A stretch of DNA of 64,000 bases from Rhodopseudomonas_A palustris_F (GCF_000013745.1 NC_007925.1:2294001-2358000); one strand, 5' to 3'. Positions 25,158 through 34,204 are shown, counted from the first letter of the stretch. Program-made: numbers and translations. Notes: generated from the sequence alone by a model not told the origin.

Positions 25158-25721
25158 TCAGCGTCCTTGCGGCAGCGAGTGAAGACGCGCGAGCAAAGCG
25201 TGGCAATAGTCCGGCGTGATCTCGCGATCATCGTAGAGGATATGATAGAGGATCGGTGCCACCACGTGGTCGATCAGCTCATCGACCGCGAACGGCTGTT
25301 CGCCGCGCGCCTTCGCCCGTGCCGCGATGATGGTGAGATGATTCTGGATGAAGCCGGCGCATTGCAGCGGGAAGCTCTCCGCGGATGCGAACACGTCGCG
25401 CAGCAAAGCGCGGCCGACCGGCGATGACATCTCTTCGGCGTATTGGTCGACGAAGGCCTGCAGGTCGGTTTCGACTGCCCCGGTGTCCTCCGGATCGGCG
25501 ATCGGCCGTAACCGCTCCACCGCGACGTCGGCGAGCAGGGCGCCGAGATCGCCCCAGCGCCGATAGATCGTCGACGGCGTGACCCCGGCCTCGGCGGCGA
25601 TCTGCGGCACCGTGAGCTCGTCGCGCGGCGTCGTCGTGCTGAGGTCTTTCACGGCCTGATGCACGGCGGCCTGGATCCGCGCGCTACGCCCGCCGACCCG
25701 GATCTGTTCCCTGACCGCCAT
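25158..25721 (-). CDS. TetR-family transcriptional regulator
   Basis: A 187-residue repressor. The helix-turn-helix lies at about residues 38-60 (LTVPQIAAEAGVTPSTIYRRWG), as usual for TetR. The C-terminal part (about 80-180) is a TetR ligand domain of the type with MSSPVGRALLRDVFA. It is transcribed away from an MFS transporter, and the 118-base gap holds a 10+10 palindrome that should be its operator. It probably represses both genes and is released by a compound exported by the pump. The ligand is unknown. Confidence 0.88.
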   Translation of the reverse strand: MAVREQIRVGGRSARIQAAVHQAVKDLSTTTPRDELTVPQIAAEAGVTPSTIYRRWGDLGALLADVAVERLRPIADPEDTGAVETDLQAFVDQYAEEMSSPVGRALLRDVFASAESFPLQCAGFIQNHLTIIAARAKARGEQPFAVDELIDHVVAPILYHILYDDREITPDYCHALLARLHSLPQGR

Positions 25722-25765
25722 GATGAATGCCTTGCAACGGGGCTATGCGCCCAAGGACGACGATT

Positions 25766-25788
25766 TTAACGCAAAACATTTGCGTTAA
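25766..25788. promoter_or_regulatory. TetR operator, perfect 10-base inverted repeat
   Basis: TTAACGCAAA and TTTGCGTTAA pair perfectly around a three-base ACA spacer. The site lies 45 bases before the TetR start and 51 bases before the MFS start, where it can cover both promoters. A palindrome of this size between a divergent TetR-MFS pair is the standard layout for autoregulation. Confidence 0.8.
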
Positions 25789-25839
25789 GCCTCCTTTGCC
25801 CCTAGTCTAAGACAATCATTTAGCTTTAAGGAGGCCGTG

Positions 25840-27147
25840 ATGCAAGCCAGCCCGCAGATCTGCGCCGCGCCGGTGCCGGCATGTCCACCCGCCCGCCATC
25901 GGCTGCCGCCCGCCGCCATGACCGCGTTCAGTTTCCTCGCTGCCGTTCTGGTGACGGCGAGCAGCACCGCGGCGACGCCGTTGTACCCGCTCTATCAGCA
26001 GTCGATGCAGCTTTCGCCGCTGGTCGTCACCGTGGTGTTCGCGGTCTATGCCTTCAGCCTGCTCGCGGCGTTGCTCACCGTCGGCGGCTTGTCCGACTAT
26101 GTCGGCCGGCGGCCGGTGATCTTCGGGGCGTTGCTGTTGAACGCCGCGGCGATGATCTTGTTCGCCGGCGCGGAAAATGTCGGGCAGTTGATCCTGGCGC
26201 GCGCGGTATCGGGACTCTGCGTCGGCACCGCGATGACGGCGCTGGGCGCGGCAATCCTCGACACCAATCGGACGCAGGGGCCGTTGCTCAACAGCGTGAC
26301 GGCCTTTATCGGCATGATGATCGGCGCGCTCGGCACCGCCGCGCTGATCAGTCTGGCGCCGGATCCGCTGCATCTGGTCTATAATGTGCTGCTCGGCTGC
26401 TCCGCGCTGATGATCGGGCTGTTGTGGCTGATGCCGGAAAGCGCCAGCCGCAAGCCCGGCGCGCTGGCCTCGTTGCGACCGCAGGTCAGTGTGCCCCGGC
26501 AATCGCGGGCGGTGCTGCTGCGGATCATGCCGGCCGGCGTGGCGACCTGGGCGCTCGGCGGATTCCATCTGTCGCTGATGCCGACGGTGGTGGCGACGAC
26601 GATGGGCACCAGTTCGCCCTGGATCGGCGGCAGCGTCGTCGCGACGCTGATGCTGACCGCGGCGATCTCGGTCGGGCTATTGCGGTTTGTGCCGGCGGAG
26701 CGGCTGATGGCGATCGGCACCAGCACGCTGGCGCTCGGCGTCGCGATCTCGCTGTTCGGCATTCAGCAGCACAGTGTAGCTGAATTGTTCGCCGGCACCG
26801 TGGTGGCCGGGGTCGGCTTCGGCTCGAGTTTTTCCGCAACCTTGCGCGCATTGCTGCCGACCGCCGAATTGCACCAGCGCGCTGGCCTGCTGGCGGCGTT
26901 CTACGTGCAGTCCTACCTGTCGTTCAGCCTGCCGGCGATCGCCGCGGGGCTCGGCGTGCCGTGGCTCGGGCTTGCCACCGTTGCCTACATCTATGGCGGG
27001 GTGATCATCGCGCTTGCGGTGATCGCGCTGATCGCGTCGCTTTGGGCGGCGAGGGTTAAACCTCGCGCCGGCTCAGAAACGCCAGCCGCTCGAACAGATG
27101 CACGTCCTGCTCGTTCTTCAACAGCGCGCCGTGCAGCGGCGGAATGA
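25840..27147 (+). CDS. MFS transporter (drug-efflux type)
   Basis: Twelve-helix major facilitator, 435 residues. The A-motif GGLSDYVGRRPV (near 85-96) between helices 2 and 3 is clear. ATG at 25840 is chosen since AAGGAGG lies at 25828-25834, five bases before it; a GTG at 25837 is too close. Divergent from tetR across a shared operator, so it is probably induced by its own substrate. The reading frame runs 92 bases past the stop of the convergent moxR gene, so its last 30 residues (Ala/Arg/Thr-rich) are coded opposite moxR and may not be conserved. Confidence 0.87.
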   Translation: MQASPQICAAPVPACPPARHRLPPAAMTAFSFLAAVLVTASSTAATPLYPLYQQSMQLSPLVVTVVFAVYAFSLLAALLTVGGLSDYVGRRPVIFGALLLNAAAMILFAGAENVGQLILARAVSGLCVGTAMTALGAAILDTNRTQGPLLNSVTAFIGMMIGALGTAALISLAPDPLHLVYNVLLGCSALMIGLLWLMPESASRKPGALASLRPQVSVPRQSRAVLLRIMPAGVATWALGGFHLSLMPTVVATTMGTSSPWIGGSVVATLMLTAAISVGLLRFVPAERLMAIGTSTLALGVAISLFGIQQHSVAELFAGTVVAGVGFGSSFSATLRALLPTAELHQRAGLLAAFYVQSYLSFSLPAIAAGLGVPWLGLATVAYIYGGVIIALAVIALIASLWAARVKPRAGSETPAARTDARPARSSTARRAAAE

Positions 27148-27898
27148 GCTTGCGCGGGTCGCGTTCGCGCAACGTCTCCGGCGTCATGTCCTCGTTCAAT
27201 AATAGCTTCAGCCAGTCGAGCAATTCCGAGGTCGATGGCTTCTTCTTCAACCCCGGCACCTCCCGGACCTCGAAGAAGATCCGCATCGCCTCGGCGACCA
27301 GCCGCGGCTTGATGCCGGGGAAGTGCACCTCGACGATCTGGTTCATGGTGTCGATGTCGGGAAACTTGATGTAGTGGAAGAAGCAGCGACGCAGGAACGC
27401 GTCCGGCAGTTCCTTCTCGTTGTTCGAGGTGATCATCACGATCGGACGCTTCGCCGCCTTGATGGTTTCGCCGGTCTCGTAAACGTGGAATTCCATGCGG
27501 TCGAGTTCGAGCAACAGGTCGTTGGGAAATTCGATGTCGGCCTTGTCGATCTCGTCGATCAACAGCACCGGGCGCTGCGGATGGGTGAAGGCCTCCCACA
27601 ATTTGCCGCGCTTGATGTAGTTGGAGATGTCGGAGACCCGGGCGTCGCCGAGCTGGCTGTCGCGCAGCCGCGACACCGCGTCGTACTCATACAAGCCCTG
27701 CTGCGCCTTGGTGGTCGACTTGATGTGCCAGGTCAACAGCGGCGCGCCGAGCGCTTTCGCGACTTCCTCGGCCAGTACCGTCTTGCCGGTGCCGGGTTCG
27801 CCTTTCACCAGCAGCGGGCGTTCCAAGACGATCGCGGCGTTGACGGCGATCTTGAGGTCATCGGTCGCGACGTAGTCCTTGGTGCCGGTGAATTTCAT
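27056..27898 (-). CDS. MoxR-type AAA+ ATPase
   Basis: AAA+ chaperone-like ATPase, 280 residues from MKFTGTKDYV. Walker A GEPGTGKT (near 34-41), Walker B VLLIDEIDKAD (near 109-119), sensor ITSNNEKELPDAFLRRC. The frame is open upstream to 28018 but those codons overlap the diguanylate cyclase end and look non-coding. MoxR proteins work with von Willebrand A proteins to mature metal enzymes or complexes; a CoxE-like VWA gene lies at 30117-31292 on the other strand. This MoxR is the CoxD-like type (GKTVLAEEVAKALGAP). The pairing is inferred from proximity. Confidence 0.88.
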   Translation of the reverse strand: MKFTGTKDYVATDDLKIAVNAAIVLERPLLVKGEPGTGKTVLAEEVAKALGAPLLTWHIKSTTKAQQGLYEYDAVSRLRDSQLGDARVSDISNYIKRGKLWEAFTHPQRPVLLIDEIDKADIEFPNDLLLELDRMEFHVYETGETIKAAKRPIVMITSNNEKELPDAFLRRCFFHYIKFPDIDTMNQIVEVHFPGIKPRLVAEAMRIFFEVREVPGLKKKPSTSELLDWLKLLLNEDMTPETLRERDPRKLIPPLHGALLKNEQDVHLFERLAFLSRREV

Positions 27899-28014
27899 CC
27901 GTGGTCTGCCCTGTGGTTTTTCATGGCGTGTGCGGTGAACCACACTAGTTGAAAAACCGCCGAGGTCCAGGGCAGGCGGGCATCGACGGGGCAGCTTCCC
28001 ATCGCCACGGCGGT

Positions 28015-29922
28015 TCATCCCGCGGAGATCAGCCGATTGAGCGGCACGACTCCGCTCTCATCGTCGGGTAGCGACGAACTGGCGACGCTGCGATTGCGGC
28101 CGCCTCGTTTCGCCGCGTACATCGCCAGATCGGCGGCGCGCACCAGGTCCTCTTCGCTGGCGGTGGCCTTGGTCTTGCTGGCGATGCCGATGCTCACCGT
28201 GACCGTGGTGGCGGCGCCGTTTGGATGTGCAATCGCCAGGGCCGCGATGGTGAGGCGGACCGCTTCGGCTATACGAATCGCGTGCGGTTCGGCGACGCCG
28301 GGCAGGATGATGGCGAACTCCTCGCCGCCGTAGCGCGCCGCGAGCCCGGGCGCCGGCGCGGCCTCCGCCAACACCTTGGCGATGCGCGTGAGACAAGCGT
28401 CGCCGGCCTGGTGGCCAAACCTATCATTGAAGCGCTTGAAGTGGTCGACGTCGATCAACAGCAGCGAGAGCTGATCCTGTGCCGCAAAGTGCAGCCGCAG
28501 GAAGTCGTCCATGCTGCGCCGGTTGGCGAGCTCGGTGAGGCCGTCCGTGGTGGCCAGTTCCGCGAGCCGGAAATTCAACGCCTTGAGTTCGTCTTCCATC
28601 TTGTGGCGCTCGGTGACGTCGCGCAGCACCGCCACCACCTCATGGCCGTCCGGGTCGCCGGAGGCGGCGAGCTTGAAATTGACTTCCACCCAGGCCTGCG
28701 CGCGGTCGCCGCGCACAATGCGAAACAACGCGGTGCGGGTTTCCGTGGCATCGGTCAACCGTGCTGCGGCACGCCGCACCGATCGGATGTCGGCCGGCAG
28801 AATGAAGTCGAAGCAGCATCGTCCGAGCGGTCGCCGGGGCTCGATACCGAGCACCGCTTGCGACGACGGCGACACGTAGAGAAACTTGGCGTCGCGGTCG
28901 AGCAGCATCACCACGTCGGCGATGTTGTCGGCGAGCAGCCGGTAGCGGGTCTCGCGCTCGCGCAACGCGCGCTCGATCGAGAGCCGCAGCCGGAATTGCG
29001 AGGTGAGCAAGGCCGCCAGCAGCACGACGCAGCACAACAGCAGCGCCGCGACGGCGATATCGGAGCGCAGTCCGTCGCGCCAACCCTGCAGGATATCGTC
29101 GTCGTGCTGCGACACCGCGACGACGATCGGGTAGCGCGGCGCGTGCGCATAGCCGTAGTGGCGCCACCCGCCGTCGCGGGCCACGACTTTGCGCGTTCCG
29201 GTGAACGGCGCCGGCAACGGTTGCGGCGCCAGATCGTGGCGCGACGCGGTCGCGGACAGCGCCGGCTTCGACTGCATCAGCACCACGCCGTCGGCGCGCA
29301 GAATGCTGACGCTGCCGCGCTTGCCGAGCTGAAAGCTCTGGTACAGCGCACTGAAATGCTCGGTGTTGATGATCGCCACCACGACACCGGCGAAGCTGCC
29401 GTCGGCGTGGGACAATCGCTTCGACAGCCCGACGCCGGATTGACCGGCGAGCCGCAGCGCGAAGATGTGCAGCGCACGGTCGGCGCGATCGCGGTGATAA
29501 GCAAGGTCGGACGCCAGCGCGTCGCCCGGAAGAACCGGGTCGGCGAGCGAGGAGGTGCCGGTTTTGCCGTCGGCATCGAGGATGGCGATGGCGTGGATCT
29601 GCGGCAGCCGCTCGACGATCTCGCTCAGACGGCGCCTGCTGCGCTCCGAATCCGCAGCCTGCAGCGGTCGCGTGTCGGCGATGTTGCTCATCGCGACGTC
29701 GACCGACTGGATCGCGTGCGAGGCCTGTTCGGCCAGCGAATGCGCCAGGTTCTCGTTCGCGGCGGAACGCTGGGCGAGTTCGCTTTGCCGCGCCGTCGCG
29801 GCCTTCCACGCCACCAATCCGATCACGGCGCCGCTCATCGCCGCAACGAACAGCGCGATCACGATGGCGGCGGACACGGGGCGGCTGAGCAGTCGGGCCA
29901 TTCGGGGGGTGTGTTGGGGCAT
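28015..29922 (-). CDS. membrane-bound diguanylate cyclase with extracytoplasmic sensor, PAS and GGDEF
   Basis: A 635-residue c-di-GMP synthase. Helix 1 (AAIVIALFVAAMSGAVIGLVAW, about 18-40), a periplasmic dCache/PDC-like sensor (about 45-280) and helix 2 (IAVAALLLCCVVLLAALL, near 290) are followed by a PAS domain (about 325-450) and GGDEF (about 465-610). The active site reads RYGGEEF, so it should be catalytic. The stretch before it (APAPGLAARY) has no RxxD inhibitory site. MoxR follows 116 bases later. Start at 29922; a second ATG lies at 29901. The signal sensed is unknown. Confidence 0.87.
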   Translation of the reverse strand: MPQHTPRMARLLSRPVSAAIVIALFVAAMSGAVIGLVAWKAATARQSELAQRSAANENLAHSLAEQASHAIQSVDVAMSNIADTRPLQAADSERSRRRLSEIVERLPQIHAIAILDADGKTGTSSLADPVLPGDALASDLAYHRDRADRALHIFALRLAGQSGVGLSKRLSHADGSFAGVVVAIINTEHFSALYQSFQLGKRGSVSILRADGVVLMQSKPALSATASRHDLAPQPLPAPFTGTRKVVARDGGWRHYGYAHAPRYPIVVAVSQHDDDILQGWRDGLRSDIAVAALLLCCVVLLAALLTSQFRLRLSIERALRERETRYRLLADNIADVVMLLDRDAKFLYVSPSSQAVLGIEPRRPLGRCCFDFILPADIRSVRRAAARLTDATETRTALFRIVRGDRAQAWVEVNFKLAASGDPDGHEVVAVLRDVTERHKMEDELKALNFRLAELATTDGLTELANRRSMDDFLRLHFAAQDQLSLLLIDVDHFKRFNDRFGHQAGDACLTRIAKVLAEAAPAPGLAARYGGEEFAIILPGVAEPHAIRIAEAVRLTIAALAIAHPNGAATTVTVSIGIASKTKATASEEDLVRAADLAMYAAKRGGRNRSVASSSLPDDESGVVPLNRLISAG

Positions 29923-30116
29923 TCGGAAAGCGCTCGGAGGCAGACGGGAGCACAGCTTAGCGCCGGTTTACTTTACCGAGGGCTAAGAGCCGGGCGCCGC
30001 TGCGCCGCCGCCGTCGCCGCGTCGAGACGAGCGCTGCGGGCGCCGGCTTTGCTGTTGCAGGGCTTTCGTCGGTCACGGCCCTTGACGCACGCGGGCGGTC
30101 AGGCAATCTGTCAACC

Positions 30117-31292
30117 ATGTTCCTGCAATTTTTCACATCGCTGCGCGACGCGCAGGTCCCGGTGACGCTGCGCGAGTACCTCACGCTGATGGAGGCGCTC
30201 GACGCCGACCTCGCCGGGCAGAGCGTGGAGAATTTCTACTATCTGTCGCGCGCCACCTTGGTGAAGGACGAGCGCAATCTCGACAAGTTCGACCGGGTGT
30301 TCGGCACCGTGTTCAAGGGGCTGGAGAACCTGCTGGACGCCATGGAGAAGGCGGAGATTCCCGCCGAATGGCTGAAGAAGCTGGCGGAGAAATATCTCAC
30401 CGAAGACGAGAAGAAACAGATCGAGGCGTTGGGCTGGGACAAGCTGATGGAGACCCTTCGCGAGCGCCTGAAGGAACAGAAGGAACGCCACCAAGGCGGC
30501 AACAAATGGATCGGCACCGCCGGGACCTCGCCGTTCGGCGCCGAGGGCTACAATCCGGAAGGCGTGCGGATCGGCCAGGACAAGAGCCGCCATCAGCGCG
30601 CGGTCAAGGTGTGGGACAAGCGCGAGTTCAAGGATCTCGACGGCAATGTCGAGCTCGGCATCCGCAACATCAAGGTGGCGCTGCGCCGTCTGCGCAAATT
30701 CGCCCGCACCGGCGCGCCCGACGAACTCGATCTCGACACCACCATCAAGCAGACCGCCAACCACGGCTATCTCGACGTGCATATGCGCCCGGAGCGGCGC
30801 AACGCCGTCAAGGTGCTGGTGTTCTTCGACATCGGCGGCTCGATGGATTCCCACGTCTCGCAGGTCGAGGAATTGTTCTCGGCGGCGAAGGCCGAATTCA
30901 AGCACATGGAATATTTCTACTTCCACAATTGCCTCTACGAAGGCGTCTGGAAAGAGAACCGCCGCCGCTTCACCGACCGCACGCCCACCTGGGACGTGCT
31001 GCACAAATATCCGCACGACTACAAGGTGGTGTTCGTCGGCGACGCCGCGATGTCGAGTTATGAGCTGATGATGCCGGGCGGTTCGGTCGAGCACATCAAC
31101 GAGGAGCCCGGCGCGCTCTGGCTGGAGCGCGTCACCCGCACCTATCCGCATGCGGTGTGGCTCAATCCGGTGGCGCAGCGGCATTGGGACTATTCGGAAT
31201 CCACCAAGCAGATCCGTCGGCTGTTCTCCGAGCGGATGTATCCCTTGACGCTGGAGGGCTTGGAGGCCGCGATGAAGGAATTGGTGCGGTGA
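30117..31292 (+). CDS. von Willebrand factor A domain protein, CoxE-like
   Basis: A 391-residue cytoplasmic protein of the CoxE/VWA family. The metal-ion-dependent adhesion site reads DIGGSMD in KVLVFFDIGGSMDSHV (about 232-247). The N-terminal half is charged and helical. VWA proteins of this family act with MoxR ATPases to insert metals or assemble enzymes such as CO dehydrogenase. The MoxR gene is 2.2 kb away on the opposite strand, split off by the diguanylate cyclase; normally the two are adjacent. Function is inferred; the client enzyme is unknown. Confidence 0.82.
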   Translation: MFLQFFTSLRDAQVPVTLREYLTLMEALDADLAGQSVENFYYLSRATLVKDERNLDKFDRVFGTVFKGLENLLDAMEKAEIPAEWLKKLAEKYLTEDEKKQIEALGWDKLMETLRERLKEQKERHQGGNKWIGTAGTSPFGAEGYNPEGVRIGQDKSRHQRAVKVWDKREFKDLDGNVELGIRNIKVALRRLRKFARTGAPDELDLDTTIKQTANHGYLDVHMRPERRNAVKVLVFFDIGGSMDSHVSQVEELFSAAKAEFKHMEYFYFHNCLYEGVWKENRRRFTDRTPTWDVLHKYPHDYKVVFVGDAAMSSYELMMPGGSVEHINEEPGALWLERVTRTYPHAVWLNPVAQRHWDYSESTKQIRRLFSERMYPLTLEGLEAAMKELVR

Positions 31293-31303
31293 GGTGGAGT
31301 TCT

Positions 31304-31462
31304 GTGCCCCGGACGCAGCGCAGCGCGCCGCTGTTGCGGCGTGGTGCGCTGCAGATCCGGGGCCGTCACGGATCGCAGTCGGGTCATGTCGAATAGCTCA
31401 TCATCCGTAACGGTCTCGGCTCTGCGGAGCAGCGCTACGCGCTGCACCGCGTCCGGGACACG
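31304..31462. repeat. dispersed palindromic repeat family A, copy 1
   Basis: GTGCCCCGGACGCAGCGCAG at the left pairs with the CGTCCGGGACACG right edge through nested stems (TGCGCTGCAGATCCGGGGCC with GGTCTCGGCTCTGCGGAGCA). The same layout recurs at 45716-45851, 48894-49029 and 62348-62484. It fills the gap between the VWA gene and the rhodanese. This copy is the longest, with an extra central stretch. Confidence 0.75.
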
Positions 31463-31485
31463 GGACCGAAAATGGTAGGATCTAA

Positions 31486-31911
31486 ATGCCCCAGCACATC
31501 ACCCGCGGCATCAAGGCGCTGCTCGAAGAAGCCAACGCGCAGATCGAAACGCTGAGCGCTCAGCAGGCGATCGCGGCCTATCAGGTCGGCGCCGACAACG
31601 ACGTGGTGATCGTCGACATCCGCGATCCGCGCGAGATCGAGCGCGAGGGGCGGATTCCCGGCGCCTTTGCCTGCACTCGCGGCATGCTGGAGTTCTGGAT
31701 CGATCCGGACAGCCCCTATGCCAAGCCGGTGTTTCAGGGCGACAAGAAGTTCGTGTTCTACTGCGCCGGCGGGATGCGTTCGGCGCTGGCGGCGAAGACC
31801 GCGCAGGACATGGGTCTGCATCCGGTGGCGCATATCGAAGGCGGCTTTGCGGCCTGGCGCGACGCCGGCGGCGCGGTGGAAAAGGTCGAGCCGCGCAAGG
31901 CGAAGGCGTGA
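31486..31911 (+). CDS. single-domain rhodanese-like sulfurtransferase
   Basis: A 141-residue cytoplasmic rhodanese. The catalytic loop is FYCAGGMRSA with the sulfur-accepting Cys near residue 91. VVIVDIRDPREIEREGRIPG (about 39-58) and GGFAAWRDAGG near the end complete the domain. No signal peptide. A second sulfurtransferase (sseA-like) follows after a repeat. Role is probably sulfur transfer or detoxification; partner unknown. Confidence 0.83.
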   Translation: MPQHITRGIKALLEEANAQIETLSAQQAIAAYQVGADNDVVIVDIRDPREIEREGRIPGAFACTRGMLEFWIDPDSPYAKPVFQGDKKFVFYCAGGMRSALAAKTAQDMGLHPVAHIEGGFAAWRDAGGAVEKVEPRKAKA

Positions 31912-31933
31912 GGGCATCGGAGAAAGCCTGCGC

Positions 31934-32070
31934 CGTCATCCTGAGGCGCCCGAGCGTAGCGAGGGCCTCGAAGGATGCGGCTGCGGTCCGTGGCGGCTCC
32001 GACCTCGCAACCCATCCTTCGAGACACCCGGCTTCGCTCTTCGAGCTTCGCCGGATTCCTCAGGATGACG
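31934..32070. repeat. palindromic repeat, 'GTCATCCTGAGG' family
   Basis: The left edge GTCATCCTGAGG pairs with the right edge CCTCAGGATGAC, and inside CTCGAAGGATG pairs with CATCCTTCGAG. It is a further repeat family known by recall from Bradyrhizobium-like genomes. It occupies most of the gap between the rhodanese and sseA-like genes. Single copy in this window. Confidence 0.7.
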
Positions 32071-32183
32071 CCGTCTTCGTCGACAAGCGCGAAGCTGCCA
32101 CGCGTCGTCTCGACGCCGCGCACATGCCCTGGACAACGCCCTCGATTCCGGCTCACTAAGTGCACCCAACACGGACCTATCCC

Positions 32184-33041
32184 ATGACATCGACTCACGA
32201 TCCGCTGGTCTCGCCGCAATGGCTCGCCGACCACATCGCCGATCCGAAACTTCGCCTGATCGACGCCTCCTACAAGATGCCGGCGGCGCGGCCGCCGAGT
32301 GCGCGCGAGGATTATCTGGCGCGGCATCTCCCGGGCGCGGCGTTCTATGACGTCGACGCCGTCGCCGATCCGGGCAATTCGCTGCCGCATATGGTGCCGT
32401 CGCCGGAGCAATTCGCTCGCTATGTCGGCGCGCTCGGGGTCGGCGCCGACAGCCAGGTGGTGGTGTACGACTCCGGCAGCTATCTCGGTGCGCCGCGCGC
32501 CTGGTGGAGCTTCAAGCTGTACGGCTTCGACAATGTGCGGGTGCTGGAAGGCGGGCTGAAGGCCTGGGTCGCGGACGGCCACGCCACCGAGATCGGCGAG
32601 GTCGTGCCGCGCGCGCAAGACTTTGCGCCGCGGTTCGATGCCGCGCGGTTGCGGCGGATCGATCAGATGGTCGGCAATCTGACATCGAAAGCCGAGCAGG
32701 TGGTCGATGCGCGTTCGCGCGAGCGCTACCAGGGCGCGGTGGTCGAGCCTTGGCCGGGCCGCCGTCCGGGCCGGATTCCCGGCAGCCTCAACGTGCCGTT
32801 CACCGATCTGCTCAATCCCGACGGCACGATGAAATCGCCCGGCGCGTTGCGCGAGGTGTTTGCCGCTGCCGGTGTCGATCTCGAGCAGCCGATCGTCACC
32901 AGCTGCGGCTCCGGCGTCACCGCGGCGGTGATCACGCTGGCGCTTACGCGGCTCGGCGTCGATCGTACCGCGCTGTATGACGGCTCATGGGCGGAATGGG
33001 GCCTGCCGGACGGGCCGCCGGTGGCGACCGGCGTAAGCTGA
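32184..33041 (+). CDS. sseA: 3-mercaptopyruvate/thiosulfate sulfurtransferase, two-domain rhodanese
   Basis: Tandem rhodanese of 285 residues. The N-terminal domain (about 10-140) is inactive; the C-terminal one (about 165-280) has the active loop SCGSGVTA. The CG[S/T]G[V/K]T loop is typical of mercaptopyruvate sulfurtransferases (SseA). ATG at 32184 (MTSTHDPLVSPQWLADHI) fits family starts; a GTG at 32160 is less likely. Together with the neighbouring rhodanese it suggests local sulfur trafficking, but no pathway gene is adjacent. Confidence 0.85.
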   Translation: MTSTHDPLVSPQWLADHIADPKLRLIDASYKMPAARPPSAREDYLARHLPGAAFYDVDAVADPGNSLPHMVPSPEQFARYVGALGVGADSQVVVYDSGSYLGAPRAWWSFKLYGFDNVRVLEGGLKAWVADGHATEIGEVVPRAQDFAPRFDAARLRRIDQMVGNLTSKAEQVVDARSRERYQGAVVEPWPGRRPGRIPGSLNVPFTDLLNPDGTMKSPGALREVFAAAGVDLEQPIVTSCGSGVTAAVITLALTRLGVDRTALYDGSWAEWGLPDGPPVATGVS

Positions 33042-33048
33042 TCGGCGG

Positions 33049-33876
33049 CTAATTTCCGAACGGCGAGGGAATCGCCGGCGCGGCTGCGGCTCGGCGCGGG
33101 CTCCGCGCCCGGCCGACGACGCGGCGCTTCGCCGGTTTGCGCGCCTGCGCGCGCTTCTTTTTCTTCTTGACGGCGACCTTCGGCGGCGCGGCGAGCTCGG
33201 TCGCTGAAACCGTCTGCGGCAGCGCCGCGATCCTGGCCTCGTCGAGGCTTGGGCGGTCGACCAGCGTGTCGGCCGGCGGCTCGGCGACACTGGCATCGCG
33301 CGGGGCGGGCGGTGTCGGCTCCGCGGGCGTAATGAATTGGGCCGGTGCCGCCGCAGCGGTCGGTGCCGCCGCAGCGGTCGTCGGCGGATCGGCGAGCGCG
33401 GCAACAACGTTGGCGGCTTCGCCGTTGTCCTGTTCCGAGGGCACCGCCTCGGTGTTCACGGCTTCAGTGGCAGCCGTCGGGTCGCTGACCGTCGAAACCG
33501 GAGCGGCGGATGCGCCGGCTTGCGGGCTTGCCGCTGGCGGCGCCGAGGCGGGGTCGTCGGCCGCGTCGGCGGAGGACGCGACCGGCTGTGGCACCACCGG
33601 CTCGGTTGCCGCCGGCTGCGCGGCGGCGGCCGCTGCCGTCAGGCCGACCTGCTGCTGCAGCGAACGATCCGGCACAGCATCGACCCGCAACATGGTCAAC
33701 ATCGGCGGCGGCGCCTGTTGGCTCCGGGCGACGAGCGACGAGGGCAAGCGGAGGGTCGGCGTGGACACGAATTGTTCGTGCGACGCGCGCAGCAACGCCG
33801 CCGCGCCGAGGCCGAAAACCAGCAGCGATATCGACAACATCACCGCCGCGAACAAAAAACGGAATCCGGGGAGCAT
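33049..33876 (-). CDS. membrane-anchored Ala/Pro-rich protein with basic C-terminus, function unknown
   Basis: A 275-residue protein from MLPGFRFLFAAVMLSISLLV. One N-terminal hydrophobic segment (about 5-28) anchors it. Residues 75-215 are Ala/Pro/Thr-rich low-complexity sequence and should be extended or disordered. The C-terminus has a strongly basic run (KVAVKKKKKRAQARKPAKRR) and ends in Ala/Pro. The layout resembles an envelope-spanning linker, though I recognise no family. The frame is open upstream to 34053 without start support. It ends 7 bases from the convergent sseA stop. Confidence 0.6.
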   Translation of the reverse strand: MLPGFRFLFAAVMLSISLLVFGLGAAALLRASHEQFVSTPTLRLPSSLVARSQQAPPPMLTMLRVDAVPDRSLQQQVGLTAAAAAAQPAATEPVVPQPVASSADAADDPASAPPAASPQAGASAAPVSTVSDPTAATEAVNTEAVPSEQDNGEAANVVAALADPPTTAAAAPTAAAAPAQFITPAEPTPPAPRDASVAEPPADTLVDRPSLDEARIAALPQTVSATELAAPPKVAVKKKKKRAQARKPAKRRVVGRARSPRRAAAAPAIPSPFGN

Positions 33877-34204
33877 TCGTCTTGTTCCGCCTTCGCCGCG
33901 GCGAAGAGCTTCGAGCAATCGGGAACGCGGTGACAACACAACACAGCCGAATCGCAGCGGACGGCGCCGCGAATCAGCGTGAATCAGAATAGCGTAAGGG
34001 CCGGCGCGACTCGCAGAAAAAACCGCTGCGCTGCGGATCACCGTTGCCCGCACAACACGATCGGCGAAGATCGATCACAAATCTCTCAAGTTCCGGAGAA
34101 TATGCTCGATTTCGGCGGCAATGCGGGGTTTTGTCTTGAATGTGCCGTGATCGTCCGCCATCCCCGTTAATGATCCGGTGTGGCTTGAGGTTTATACAAA
34201 AGTA

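Noticed and set aside
27899..28018. Upstream 40-codon extension of moxR
   Set aside because: Composition is unlike a protein and it would overlap the cyclase end; family members start at the ATG at 27898.
31486..33041. The two neighbouring sulfurtransferases as one dedicated sulfur pathway
   Set aside because: A palindromic repeat separates them and no sulfur-metabolism enzyme is adjacent; a shared role is not supported beyond proximity.
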